NCBI GenBank assembly: GCA_019787685.1
Contig: JAHNUO010000053.1
Location: 1-64,000 of the forward strand
DNA: 64,000 nucleotides
Direction: 5' to 3'
Source: Chiua virens
Lineage: Eukaryota > Basidiomycota > Agaricomycetes > Boletales > Boletaceae
Below the pieces are notes generated by a model. It saw only the letters and a program-made list of their open reading frames with translations, had not been told where the DNA came from and ran no database searches. The position numbers and the translations under genes were made by a program. This document shows, in pieces, positions 1 through 12,000 of this stretch (positions within the stretch are counted from its first letter, which is position 1; the number at the start of each line of letters is the position of its first letter).

Positions 1-3
1 ATA

Positions 4-66
4 TGGGTTCAGGTTGCAGTGAGGTTCTGGTCTAAAACTTTGTTCATATATGTACATATATTCCAT
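4..66 (+). repeat. Dispersed repeat, copy 1 of 2
   Basis: About 63 bp starting TGGGTTCAGGTTGCAGTGAG and ending with ATATATGTACATATATTCCAT. A diverged same-orientation copy lies at 8377-8438. The two copies bracket the 1-8.3 kb gene block. The family is not identified. Confidence 0.6.
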
Positions 67-384
67 ATTCCAATATTTATAGGGTCATCCTGGAATTAAG
101 ATTCAAAATGAAAATGTCAGAATGGTTAGAAAAGTATATAATAAATAGAACCCATTTAGTGATCATTTTGAGCCCTTATCAAGGAAAACGGTGGTAGGTT
201 GTGGAGATAAAAATCTACAGAGCCTGGGTAATTGTAATTACAATTTGAAAACCAAAATCTGGGTGAAGTAATGATTGGAGATTGTTTATATATATGTTAG
301 GATGCCCCAAATAAGTTTTCTAAGAAAACGGCGGTCGGAATAATTTTGAGCAAGGTAAGAGGGGAGGAGGGGGAAGGGTGAGAT

Positions 385-727
385 GCATCTCTCAAATATT
401 TTTTTGGTGCAATTCTATGTATTGTATCATGGTTTATAGGTGTTACATACATGTGGGGAACATCATTTGCACCCATAATGGACCATCCTAATTTATTTGA
501 GACCAGTAGAGGGGAGAGGGGGTAGGGTAGGGTGCATCTCTCAAATATTTTTTTGGTACAATTCTATATATTGTATCGTGGTCTATGGGTGTTATATACA
601 TGTGGGGAACATCATTTGCACTCATAATGGACCATCTTGATTTATTTGAGACCAGTAGAGGGGAGAGGGGGGAGGGTAAGGTGCATCTCTCAAATATTTT
701 TTTGGTACAATTCTATGTATTGTATCT
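385..727 (+). repeat. Tandem repeat, about 148 bp unit, 2.3 copies
   Basis: The block beginning GCATCTCTCAAATATTTTTT starts at 385, 534 and 682, so the period is 148-149 bp. Each unit ends in a G-rich run (GAGGGGAGAGGGGG) just before the next start. The third copy stops after the TGTATTGTATC segment. No coding potential is seen from 1 to about 1000. Confidence 0.85.
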
Positions 728-1003
728 TACCATATTTCTCTAATGTTGTTAGGTTAGACCTAAGGTTCCAGTAGCAAATCATGTATATATTTGACTGCAA
801 ATATGAAATACTGATGATGCAGACAATATTGAATGATTATGAGGTATCATACTGACTGTTAATATGATGTATATTCCCACATGTTGACAACATGGTTGAA
901 ATGCAGGAAAACAAGTGACTACAATGTATAAATACAGTGAACAATACAATGATATAAGTGTGTGTACAAACCAATGATGTAATCTAGACATGTCTAAAAC
1001 AGA

Positions 1004-2013
1004 TCACGTACCTTCGTCGTCAATGGGCTGTGTCCTCACGAGACCACCACTGGCTGTGTCGATATCTTTCCAGTACATGGACTCGTCGTCGTCATCGTTG
1101 GTGTCGTTGTTGTCGTCAAGGGCAGACTGATGGATGCACACTGGCATGTGACCACTGGCAGGATCGTCGAGAGGGACCGTGATGGCTGCTGGATTCGCTT
1201 GAGTGGAAGGAGGTACGAGAACGGTTTGAGAGAGAGGGTCATCTTCGTGCATCGTATCTAGCATATGATGAGACGAGATTAGATCCGATGAATGAGACGT
1301 GGTGCTGGTGCATGGTGGAAGGTGGACGTGCGTGCCGATGCCAGTGGTGTCGTCCGCGTTGTCGTTGCCGCCGGTCGGAAGAGAGACCCCCAACGCTTCA
1401 ATGAGTTTCTCAATGCGTTTGCGCGGTTTGGACGGGGGGAACAAGAATGTCGTCCATTTGTGCTTCAAATCGAGTTTGTCGTCGGTGTCCTGTTCGTCGT
1501 CGATCACGTCTTCGTCGTCTTCGTCGTCTGAGTCTTGGCGCTGCTTGAATTCGAATTCGAACCAATCTTGCTTTGGCATAAGGGAAACGTCGACGTCGAG
1601 GGACAGGTTGAATGATTTCTCGCGATGTTCGTAGGCACTGTCAGTGAGTATCTGGTCACGACGACGACGACGACTCGGTCAATCAGAACAGAACAGAAAC
1701 AGAGGACTCGTGTGGGACGAACCTTGACGATCTCACGCAAAGGAGCATCGAGCTCTGCACGGACGGCACGAGACTTGGACGGCGTGTCCTTTCTGGACTC
1801 CGATCCAAGAGGCCAGGCGGGGGGGCACGACTGAAGCGCATTGATGACCTTCTTTATGGAGTCGTAGTCCTTCTTCCTGGTCGCGATCCGGATGTTGCGC
1901 CTGTTCTCCTCGACGCTGTTGAAGACGACGTCCTTGAGCTTCATGGTGTCGACGTCGATGCCGTCGGGCCAGTGGATGATGTAGCGCAGGTCGTCGTCCT
2001 CGTCGTCGTTCAT
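1004..2013 (-). CDS. Unrecognised acidic protein, two exons
   Basis: Exon 1 is about 2013-1723 and exon 2 about 1651-1004. A 71-nt intron (donor GTTCGT, acceptor CCAG) joins them in phase, giving about 312 aa without a stop. The start chosen is the Met before a DDEDDD run; an in-frame Met lies 11 codons upstream. Exon 1 contains a conserved-looking stretch around WPDGIDVDTMKLKDVVFNS and a Lys/Arg-rich helix. Exon 2 has a long acidic tract (DSDDEDDEDVIDDEQDTDD), then a Lys/Arg patch (PPSKPRKRIEKLIEAL), then a Ser/Thr/Asp-rich tail. No signal peptide or membrane segment is seen. It lies immediately downstream of, and on the same strand as, a cut-off mitofilin gene, so it may itself be the 3' portion of a longer gene. 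I do not recognise the family. Confidence 0.5.
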
Positions 2014-2112
2014 GATGCCGCGTGACTTGGAGGGGTCGGTGTGCATAGAGTGCGATCTCCAGAGCCGAACGCATGAATGCAGACGCACTGTCTGCCTCGT
2101 GAAGGAGTCGGG

Positions 2113-3523
2113 CATGCAAGGCGGTCCACATGCCGTGAACGCGGATGTTCTCGTCGAGGTAGGATGAGTTGTCGAGTGCAAGGCGTTCGAGGCGTTTCAG
2201 ACCGGTGGCGAGCTCGTTGAGACGCGCGAGTCGCCCACCACGTTCCTCTTCAACGTCAACTTTCACTTTGACTTCGCGAATCCATCGACGCTGGAACTCA
2301 ATGCCTTGCGCAATGATCGCTTCTTTCAGGCTGAAAACATGAACGAGGTTAGTTTGACAACGAAGAGAAATAGCATGTAAGAGCATCTCACCGGTCATTC
2401 ATGAGTTCGGTTTGCGCTTTGAGCTCGCTCTCGAGCCTCTCATGGCACACCTGAACTAACTTCATCTTTTCCTCTGTAATGTATTTCTCATAGTCCTCCT
2501 CTGCAGTGCGAGCTTGTCCTGTTCGAGGAGTTTCGTGCTGTACTCGCGAGCCTGCTCGTCGAGTTTGACTTCGAGCTCATGCTCCTCGTCTTCCTTGATC
2601 TTGTCGAAGCGGGTAGCAAACTCCGTGAGGTCGGTCCTGACGTTATCGAGGATGCCCTTGGCCTTTTCGGCTGCGGTAGGGTTCGCGTTGAGGTATGAAG
2701 CGAGGTCGTCGATGGTGCCTGCGAGATGGGAAATGACAGGCTCGGAGATAGCGACATCGGAAGCAGCCGGGGCGACGAGAGGCAACACGTCCCGAGCAGG
2801 TTTGGGGGCAGCTTTAGGTTTAGAGAACCCAGGTGGTGGTTCAAAACCAATGGGAAGAGGCGCTGCATAAACGCTGGGGTCGTCTGATTTTTCCATCAAG
2901 ACGAACACCTCGACGTTGGCGAGTGCAGGGGTCGATTCCGGGGTGGATTCTATAGGTACAGCCAATGCGACTTCTGCTTTTCGAATCAGTTCGTCAACCT
3001 CGCTCGTGAATTGTTGTGCCTTGTGCCTGGCGAGCTCAGCAGATGGTGCGTATGCCTCTGGGGAAAGCTGGTCCAAAGACTTGTCCACGGTCGCCTTGAG
3101 AGCGGCAGCAGTCGACTTGATGCGCGCCTTTGTCTCGTGGAGCGACGATTTTTTGCTCTCCCGCGGGGTCTCCTTGTCCTGAGCTGGTGTGTCTGTCTTT
3201 TGCGTCCCCTGACTGAGCTGTCGTTGCACAAAGCCGTAGACGGACTTGGCAGTGTCGACCGTGGTGACGACCACCTGCTGCACGGTGATTTCGTCCCATT
3301 GGTGCTGTTCGGCGTACTCGACGAGGACGTTTCCCAGAGGGACATGCTTCGTGAACAGGTCGCGGTACTGCTGGCTTTGGTGCGACACGAACGTGCTACC
3401 GATGTAAAACGTGCCGGTTGCGGTGACGGAGCAAAAGACAAGTTTCTGGGCGACATTGCTGAGTTTCTTGGGTGCTGACGAGACGGAGGCTGAAGTGCTG
3501 GTCGCATTGGTGCTGGTCAGACG
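2113..3523 (-). pseudogene. MIC60: MICOS subunit MIC60 (mitofilin), fragment
   Basis: Mitofilin anchors cristae junctions in the mitochondrial inner membrane. The piece begins after a splice acceptor at about 3523 and reads through GTFYIGSTFVSHQSQQYRD, the transmembrane/FYIGS region just after the presequence. The Ala/Pro-rich linker and central coiled coil (DEQAREYSTKLLEQDKLALQ) follow. At about 2505-2510 the frame slips by one base and the coiled coil resumes (EEDYEKYITEEKMKLVQV). After an intron (about 2398-2335) it continues as QGIEFQRRWIREVKVKV and LALDNSSYLDENIRVHGMW. Homology then stops at about 2110: the C-terminal mitofilin domain needed for function is absent in all frames. The first exon (mitochondrial presequence) is also missing; upstream lies a partial palindromic repeat and a BTB gene. 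I read it as a truncated, frameshifted duplicate rather than the working gene. Confidence 0.8.
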
Positions 3524-3570
3524 CTGTCGAAATTCAAAGATGAACTTGAAAAGAATACAACAAGTCGCTC

Positions 3571-3594
3571 ACCCCTTCGCGTGGCAGTGCTGCC
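3571..3594 (-). repeat. Partial copy of the GGCAG...CTGCC palindromic element
   Basis: ACCCCTTCGCGTGGCAGTGC followed by TGCC matches the end of the full element at 48660-48733 and the partial at 48760-48783. It sits exactly between the 3' end of the BTB gene and the 5' breakpoint of the MIC60 fragment. Confidence 0.7.
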
Positions 3595-3596
3595 AC

Positions 3597-4315
3597 CTAG
3601 GGAGTCGGGACTTGGCACCTCGAGCAGTACGACAATGGGTTCGCATTGACGAATGGGTGCTCGTCCAGTTTCTTGCGCAGTTCCTCTCTCCGCGACCGAT
3701 GCAGTTTCAACAGGACGAGCGCAGAGCGCACTTCAATCTTGGAAAGCGTCCTGTGTGAGGCAACTTTGGCCTCCTCTGTCCATCCACAACGAGATGCGGC
3801 AGCATACAGCCGGAGAGGCTGTTCTGCGAGGGGTGATGTGAGGACCGCAATGCGCACGAGCGAGGTTGGGCCTGGCGTTTCGTATTTCTCGGAGGCAAAT
3901 AAGAGGGCGTCGACGGTGTCGAACAACGTGAGTGGTTGGATGGGAAGACCACTGATCATGCGGAATAAGAGCTCGAGTGTGGTCGAGTCCTCATTGAGGT
4001 GGATCGTCTCTGGATTTGCGGCCGATGGGTTCAGCGCAGAGCGTTGCTCGCTGCCAGCAATAATAGCGCTCGTGACTTCAGGGCTTGACGTAGAAGGACG
4101 GGGAGCGAGAAGAGGGAACGGAACCACCCCGAAGTGGTCTTTAGGGTAAATGAGTGCATTCGGAAACGAACAAGGTCGTGGGAGACTAGGACGACATCTG
4201 CGTCAGGAGAGTCGAACGCAGAGTGCATCGTGGGCTCGAGTTTGAGAGGTGGTGAGGTAGTGGCATTCTCCTCCACTGAAAGGGCAGGACGGTCTTCCGA
4301 TGCGGACGCCATCAT
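3597..4315 (-). pseudogene. BTB/POZ domain protein, frameshifted
   Basis: The start is the Met of MMASASEDRPAL. The N-terminus reads DSPDADVVLVSHDLVRFRMH and then SFTLKTTSGWFRSLFSL, the typical opening of agaricomycete BTB proteins, where the domain mediates dimerisation. The rest of the fold follows in another frame (HLNEDSTTLELLFRMISGLP, then LFDTVDALLFASEKYE) and ends with the helical C-terminus and a CSRC motif. The two frames meet at a run of four G (4100-4103, plus strand). One more base there would give a continuous protein of about 240 aa, so this is either a sequencing error or a young inactivating indel. The stop lies next to a partial palindromic repeat that also borders MIC60. Confidence 0.7.
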
Positions 4316-4663
4316 TGAGGGTTCAAGAAAAAGAGTATAACGGCAAGTATTGAGATTCTGGGAAGGTATACGTGTGTTGCGGTCGTGGAATCGTGGGTCG
4401 TGGATGAATCGATGAAGCTTCAACGTTGGCTGCAATCGTCACGCACCTCCATTGAACTTGCCAGTGGCAGCGAGCGCGTGACTCGGGATTTCCCACAATA
4501 ACCGGTGTAGTGAATGCCGATCAGAGTTCAAACGTTCAGGTGTATACACGGATCATACAGTTCAAGCTCAAGTTTTGCCGTCACTCATCGAGTCGCTCAT
4601 TTATAATCAAGTACTCTCAATATCTTCGAGCATTCTGCTCGTCTTCCGACCCTACAAGTATCA

Positions 4664-7600
4664 ATGGAACCATATCCGGAGCTCATAAGGAAGGATGTCT
4701 TCCTTCATTCTTCTGACGCGTCGTGGCCGACCTTCGTCGTAGAATTCGACCAATTCCTAAGAAATGAGATGAAAATACCCAGTTGGTTCAACCAGGTAAC
4801 CGTTACCAAATTGGCTTCACGTTTCGATCTCTGAAAGAACGTTCTGGTTCAGAATGTCAGTGGTGTCGCTCACCTCGATCGACTTTTCGCCTCGGATGAC
4901 ACGTCTAACGACGATCTCTGGGATAGAGCAGACAACCACATCGACGAGCAGGCAGAACAACGACTACGTATCATGTTTAATACGGCACTCATTGACTGTG
5001 CCAGAATTCGAGCAGTCATCGAAGCAGAGGACCTCACAGATACCTCATTTCCAAAGGAATCCTTCCTTGTTATTCTCGTGAGAAATGCCATCTCGGAGGT
5101 GTATCCAGGACTATCCTTGCTGTACGTCCTCGCGTCGCTCTTACATCTTGTCTCGCCCATTCCAGTATTCGTTTAGGGAGGACATTCCGGTGGTTCTTCC
5201 ACGACATTTTAGTGGGCAGCCGATCCAAATTCTGAAATACATGAAGAAGAGGATCTATGCACCACTTGTCGTTTCGATCGTCCAGGAGATGCCGATGCCA
5301 ATTGAGGAGAATCAATCTGACGTTGGACAGCAACTGAGTCTTGAGGAAGATGCTCATTCTGAATCTGAACCTAAGCCGTTCGAGCCTCCCACGTTATCTG
5401 AGTGGCTCGATGCTTGCGAAAGGCCCAAGACGCCTGAAGAGTCCGAGGATGAGCAAGAGGAGGGATTTCTTTCGTCACAGTTCGAAGCTTATTTCCTTGC
5501 ATATCCCTCATCCGCCACTCCACCGTCTCTTTGCCACATCCCTGTACTGTGCATGGCCGACGAAGATCGACTGCCGGTGTTGATGTCTAGCTTACTCTAT
5601 CAGCGGCGCGTATGGCATATCAGTGATCCATTGATCGGTGTGGAGTTCTCAAAGTACGACACGACAATCAGATTATATGTAGGATGGTTCGAAGGGAATC
5701 CGCCCTCTACTCGTGCTCTCGTAAGTCATTTCCTTCATCGATTTTTTCCCTCTAACAGTTGATTCTCGGTTCAAGCCACGTGTTCATATTGGGGAGATTA
5801 GAACCCCCTTGAGGCTCGATTTATCGGTTCCCTCGGTGGCTCTTGTCGTTTCTCGGTTCCTATACAGCCTTGAGTCACATATACGCGGCGTGTGTAACTC
5901 CATCAAGCACTCTGTACACGGAGTTATCAGCGAGATGCGATCACATCTGTCATTTCCGTGGCGGATTGATACGGATTTATTCCAGAAGGAAGGTCCAGGT
6001 TCCATTTCAGAAAGCAATAATGGCCGAGACATGATTATTCAGTGGGTTGAAAGTCAGAAGTACTCAGTATCCCAAGCGCAAGTCCCTTCTTATCATCCCC
6101 GTTGTTGATGCCTCAACGAGTCACTAGGTCAATGGTGGGTTCCCACAAGCAAGACACGACAAGGTGCGCCTCTTAATTTTCCACATCGTGCGTCATCTCA
6201 CTTGCCATTGAGTAGATCGGGCTCTGCAACATCGTCAGTAACGCCACAGCACTCGAATTCTACACAATCATCGTGAGCCCATTCACACCTCCTACTGAAG
6301 CTTAGAAGTCATTTTTTTGTCTCGTAGATATCCAATACCTGCTTCACAAGTCGGATCTGAAGGAACAACTCTATCATTGCCGTGAGTGTTCATGGAGGTT
6401 ATTCTTTAGTAGCTGACTGATCATCTAGAGAAACTCGAGAAGGAGCTGCGCAAACAACAAGCAAACCATCGCACCAATCGTACTTGCCATGTTCAGAGTG
6501 AGTGAATTCAATGGACATGCAAAATCTCGATGATCATCAGCAATGCTCAGATTTGCAGACACGACAAAGCAGACTGATTATCGGATGTTCCGTTGGATGT
6601 TCGATCGTCGGGTTGTACCCCAGTGTATTCCGATTGATTTGAAGTTTCGTGAGGAGTACAGTGCTGTCACGGGTCTTATATGGCCCGAGACATGGAACTC
6701 TAGGGTGAGTAGTATGCTGTATATGTCCTGCAAGGTGACTTATTGCACTCGCTAGGAGGACCTCCCATTGGTCGATGCTGCACTCGAACCCTGCATAGAA
6801 GAGCTGTTGGAGAGTGTAGCCGTGCTGAAGACGCAACCTGGTGGGGTGAAATGCATCCCTGTGGACGAGTTTCCTGTCGATTTGCGAGTCCTCGAGGAAA
6901 GCTTTTCGGCGATATTTCAGGCGTCCCGCCGGTCTGATGAAAAAACAAGAGACCAGGACAACCTCCCCGAAATGGCTTGGCGCCATGACCATGACCGCTT
7001 ATTGTTCGATTTCTTCGTACGCCTTGTCCAACCAAGGAAGGATGACGAAGCCCACACCCCGATTGCTAACTTCCCTGTTGCACGTTTTGAAGATCCACTT
7101 TCCCGCCCAACGTACGTCCTCCTGAATACATTTGATATACATTTCCTAACGTTCCCGCAGTTTGGAGACCACTCTTCGGCTACCCAGGAATGACAATTTG
7201 CAAATGACAAGCCAGGGGGGACTCCAGATGTCAATCCTTCGCATGCTTCGCCGTGAAGTTGTAGATCTTGAGGCTTGGTTAGAAAGTCGCGGTATTTCTC
7301 CAGATGCATATTTTGAGGAGGCTGACCATGCCACATTCGTCGCGACTCAGTGGGGTTCTTGGAGACAGGAGATCAATAATGAGTCTGAAGATTTGAGGAT
7401 TTCCAACCTTTCTCTGTTTTCGTGTCAAGGACGATGCGACGCATTGGGACGCTTACTGGTTAAGCTTCCAGGCGTATCAAACACGACTGTTGACCAACTC
7501 GCATTGATTGCCTGCCCCACTCAAAAACCTCGAGCTCGCGGGGGAGCAGTAGAAAACAAAGTCTCATCCAGCTCTTCCATGTTTCCGACATCCACAAGCA

Positions 7601-8305
7601 AGGGGAAAGGGTTGACGGCAAGCGGTGTTGCGGGCGTGAAGGTGAAGAAAAATGGAACTCGCTATACTATGCCATCATCCCCCGCCTCAGCCTCCATGCA
7701 CTCCTCTCACAAACCACAAATAGGCACGGACTTGTCGGGATCCATGGATGCACTGGCCTCTGAGGTTCAACGAATGCAACTCGGAACGGATTCTCCATAT
7801 TTGGAGCTGCCAATTCTGGCTGTCGAGTACAAGAAGGCCTCTGACGGTTTGATGAAAGGCACAAACCAGCTCAGAATGTACCTCACCGCATCCGTCAAAT
7901 TTCTCCAGGCTGTCGGAATCACAAACACTGCTGTGTATGGGGTACAAACGGATGGCCCTATCGTCGTCTTACCAGCTGCTATTGTTCGTGAGGACAAGGT
8001 GCGTAGCGTTCCTGTTCACGATTACATGTTGATGTTGATTTCTTGTATAGTTTGTCTATCTCTTTGAACGACTGGTGGAGAAGCTGGACATTTCTACACC
8101 TGTCGGGGCTTGGCACTATGCAACGATACTCTGTCGGCTTGCGCAAAACCATGCCCAGCAGCTAGGGGAAAAATTTGACGGAGTCCGAAGCAATCTCGTT
8201 GCCTCCCTAGGAAAGGACGACCATTTGGAAGCTTGGACACTTGAGGACCAACAGGTCGAGCTGGGCATTAATAAAGAACCAAAAACGTCTGATAGAAAGC
8301 CATGA
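4664..8305 (+). CDS. Multi-exon protein with PD-(D/E)XK-nuclease-like core, agaricomycete-specific
   Basis: ATG at 4664. The first exons join cleanly: 4664-4795, 4853-5098, 5166-5720, then from 5776. Several small exons follow between about 6210 and 6500, then about 6540-6705, 6755-7113, 7161-7999 and 8051-8305. The C-terminal part has the pattern ELPILAVEYKK, a D...ExK-like strand and loop, followed by QLRMYLTASVKFLQAVGI, GVQTDGPIVVLPA and a helical tail (FVYLFERLVEKLDISTPVGA). From family knowledge, expanded agaricomycete proteins with this block look like restriction-endonuclease folds; a nuclease activity is my inference. The middle has an acidic linker (about 5340-5470) and a His/Asp-rich helical part. 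No frame break is seen, although small exons around 6080-6480 are uncertain. No signal peptide. It is the largest intact gene of the left third. Confidence 0.6.
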
Positions 8306-8376
8306 GGAGCTGGAACTTGAATGCCAGGCTACATTTTAATACGCCTCATGCATGATTTAAGGAGCTTTTTGCATGT

Positions 8377-8438
8377 GGGTTTTGGTTACAATAAGGTTCT
8401 GTTCTGCATTTTGATTGATATATGTACATATATTCCAT
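8377..8438 (+). repeat. Dispersed repeat, copy 2 of 2
   Basis: Diverged copy of 4-66; both share TATATGTACATATATTCCAT at their right end. It begins the repeat-rich spacer after the preceding gene. Confidence 0.6.
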
Positions 8439-8480
8439 GTGCTGATTTGTGCAACCATGTACAAAAGTTTACTAGCTGAA

Positions 8481-8846
8481 TGTGTACAAACAGTGCACTG
8501 CCTTCTTTTTGCATTCAATGTGTACAAACCAGGCAATACCATTTGTGTACATGATAAATGGCACATTGCCATCAACAGTTGATAACATATTTAATGTCGA
8601 TGGGAAAACCATCCATTGTGTACAAACTAGGCACCGCCTTCTTTGTGCATGCCAGATAGTCCAGGTGCAAAACCATTCATTGTGGATATATAATTGCTAT
8701 CTACAGTTTATTGTATAACATATTTAATGTTGACAGGAAAACCATCCATTGTGTACAAACCAGGCACTGCCTTCTTTGTGCATTCCAGAGGGGCCAGACA
8801 GGAAACCATTCAATGTGTACAAATCAGGTGCTATCCTTTTTGTGCA
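8481..8846 (+). repeat. Irregular repeats around GTGTACAAACCAGGCACTGC
   Basis: At least five degenerate copies of a unit of about 38 bp (AATGTGTACAAACCAGGCAC, then TGCCTTCTTTGTGCAT) occur near 8482, 8520, 8617, 8739 and 8812. Two also share a TAACATATTTAATGT-GA-GGGAAAACCATCC segment upstream. Spacing is uneven, so this is a cluster of a dispersed motif rather than a clean satellite. Confidence 0.65.
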
Positions 8847-8850
8847 TGAT

Positions 8851-8996
8851 CCTATTGCTTATTCTCCAGATGGAAACCACATTGCCTCTGGCTCTTCTGA
8901 TGGCACCATCATGATCTGGAATGCAAGCACTGGCAAATGTGTAGCAGGTCCATTTCAGGGACACACCAGCCCAGTTGCTTCCATCACATATTCTGT
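8851..8996 (+). pseudogene. WD40-repeat remnant (NLR or WD40 type)
   Basis: Translates to a single blade (AYSPDGNHIASGSSDGTIMI, then WNASTGKCVAGPFQGH, then TSPVASITYS). This is the typical repeat of the large agaricomycete NACHT/WD40 proteins. Only about 1.2 blades remain. The frame runs directly into EMC1 sequence at about 9000, so the blade has been joined to the EMC1 copy or EMC1 was inserted into it. Confidence 0.7.
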
Positions 8997-9003
8997 TCCC
9001 CTC

Positions 9004-12000
9004 TACACCTCTCAACTCACAAAGCCCGTCTTCCACGACAACCTCATACTTACGGCTACCAGCAATAACGTGCTTGCCGCTCTCAACACTACCGATGGGC
9101 GCATAGGTCTGCTTGGTTTCGTTCTCCCTGTCCAACACAGTAACCCCGGTTCTTGCAGTCTGGCGAAGCATACATGATGCCCAAGATGCCATCATGGGAT
9201 TCAAAGTGCACGACGACAGTGTGTTTTATTTCATGTCGGTGTGCGCGCTCTCGCTGATGATACCTCAGGCATATATGCGCTCTCCGGGCCCGCTGGGTCC
9301 AGTCTGCGCGTCTACGATATATCGACAGGCGACCTTGTGCGTGAAACCCGGCTGCACCCTCCCACCAAGGCCAAAGCGAACGACCAACCCACGCTTGGTA
9401 TCGCGTTGGCTCAGAGTGGGGACCACGCAGTCGTGCTCACGAACGGGGATACGGTGCGATGCATCCATTCCCGTACTGGAGACATGGCATGGCAATGGCA
9501 GTCAGAAGACCAAGGGTGAGTCAAGACGTGCATATAACCGCGCGTTCACATCGAGCTTTCCTAGTTCCCTCATCATGTACACTCAGATCTACGCCAATAC
9601 CCCCGCCTCGACGCTGTACGTCGCAGGCTTCGCGAAATCCGTCGCATCGTACACGCTACACGTCACGACGCTCGATTTAACTATGGGGGAAGTTATTTCC
9701 ACTGTGAACATACCAGCAAGCATAGCCAATACCTTGACGGATTTCCTCTTGCTCGGCCCTTCTAAAGCCTCTACGACGAGTACGCGCTCCGATGCTAACG
9801 CTAATGATTTTGGGCCCGCTCTGGTTTGGCTTTCACCATCGGCCACATCAAAAGATGCACCTCTATCTCTTTTCTCGGCTGCACTTTCTCCTTCTCTCAA
9901 AGGCAAAGTTCAGACTGTTCCTAACACGTCGTACAAACGCATACGAGACGTCGACCTTTTGGGACATGGTTTGTTTATGGCTCTCCGGGACGACGGTGTT
10001 GCAGAACTTCTGGGTTATGAAGCGCGTGGTTCGGCAATTGGTCGGGTATGGGACTTTGGGGATGTGGTACGTCGCATTTGGTTGATGAGAGTTGGGCGAA
10101 GAATTACTTACTGAGCGAAACACATATAGACACCATCCGCGTCTATCCCAGAGTCACACTTTTTTGCGACGCTGAACCAGAACGGGAACCCGTGTATAGG
10201 CAAGGTGGCTTGGTCCAACATTCATAACGCACGTGCTTCGTTTTATTGAACACATTCGAGAAGGACAAATCAAATTGTAGCAAGCGATTCATGAAACGTT
10301 CGAAGCAAATTTGATCGGGGGAACTGGCCAAAGGACAGCCTTCCCAGTCCTCTTTGATACCTATGAACACGGCACTATCAAACACGTATGGGTCTTGGGT
10401 TCGTTCTTATTCCCTGCCAATCTCACTTTTATTTAGGTCGCGTTCTCTCCCTCTTCCCCTACACCCACGTCGATCAACGAGACCACCCACAAACTCTTTA
10501 TTGTAACTTCAACAGGATCTCTGCAGTTGTGGGACCACGATGTGCTTCAGTGGGTACGCGAGGAGGCTCTTGCTACTGTGCAAACCGCTACCGTTATCGA
10601 GCTGCCGCCTACAAGAGAGGAGGTTTTAGGCGGTGTAGGAGCTGGTGGTACGAGGGAAAGCTTTTGGAACAAAATTGTACGACAGGTTAAGGATATTAAG
10701 GTGCGATTACTTCTAGCTAGATCACTGATCATTGTACTAACTCATCTTTTCAGAACCCACCCCACTACATCGTTCATTTTGTGACACGATTTGTAACCGG
10801 GTCATACGCGTCTCCATCTTCTCCAATATCATTGGCTTCATCTGTCCCTTCCACATTCACGATACCCCACTTCGTCCCTCCGCATTTTCCTGATGCTCTT
10901 GCAGCTCTCCATGATACCTTTTCTTTCCATCAGCTACTTATTACTTCGACGGCACATGGGAAGATCTTTGCATTGGATACCTCAACTGGTGCGATTGTGT
11001 GGAGTCGAATCCTTGGGCTTGGGTGGGCAAGGCAGGTCGGTGGGAGGATCGTGCCCGTGAAGGCAGTCGTGGTCCGCAGTGTTGAGACAGGAACGGAAGA
11101 GTGTGTTCCTGAAGCTCGAAAAGAGATAGCATTGATCACCCAGAGAGTCGCTGATGATGTTCGTATTTCTTTCTATGGGTTTGGGTCCTGCATCTGGTTG
11201 ATTGACGGACACTCTAGATAGACATTGGTGGACACTGTTGTTTTCCACTTTGACCCTCTCACGGGAGAGGACATCAAGACCGTCACATCAACTGACGGGG
11301 AAATCGAAAGTGCTCGTATCAATGTCAAAGGTGCGAACGGCAGATGGCTCAGCCCCTTGGAAGGCGTGGATGCGATTGCCGGACCATTGATAGATGTATT
11401 CGTTGTCCCTGATAGCAAGGATACGATTGGGACGCTGGATGAATTCCTACAGGTCAGTCCCAGACGTGTTACTATAGTAATGTATTCGTCTAAACCCGCC
11501 CCCCAGGTCCGACTTTACCCTGATACCCCTGACACACGTGCCTCCCTAACAGAGTTGGCCCCGAAAATCCACCTTGCATTGCGAGCTGGCACACAAGTCC
11601 TTGGTCACCAGCTGGGTTTGAATGATGAGCTATCATTCTTCCACGTTGCCTTCCCAACATGGGGTGTTTCCTTTGGCGAAGAGGAAGAAGTGACCTCGAT
11701 TATCAGGAGCTCCCACAAGCACCGCGACGTGGCGAGCGTTGGGAGGGTGAAGGGAGATCGGACCACGTTGTACAAATATCTAAACTCCCACCTGATTGTG
11801 GTGATATCTGCTCCGTCGCGCGGTTCCTCGTCATCTTGTGGTCTACACGTGGTCGATACTGTGAAGGGCACGGTATTGTACCATGTCTCGTTGCCCGCCA
11901 TCGATGAGAAATGCGACATCAAAGCCGTCCTGGATGAAAATTGGCTGGTGTATTCGTATTATGATGACAGCAACGAAGTCGGTGGTGCCAAGGGTTATCG

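Noticed and set aside
1640..1725. Frameshift in the acidic unknown protein
   Set aside because: Using the acceptor CCAG at about 1652 instead of the later GACAG keeps phase, so an intact two-exon gene is more likely.
3011..3478. Plus-strand 155-aa open frame opposite MIC60
   Set aside because: Low-complexity Leu/Arg/Val text mirroring the real minus-strand gene.
2986..3507. Long overlapping open frames on both strands across MIC60
   Set aside because: They are by-products of GC-rich codon use; only one frame shows the FYIGS and coiled-coil text.
8481..8846. GTGTACAAAC repeats as a regular satellite or regulatory array
   Set aside because: Spacing and sequence are too irregular; treated as a cluster of a dispersed motif.
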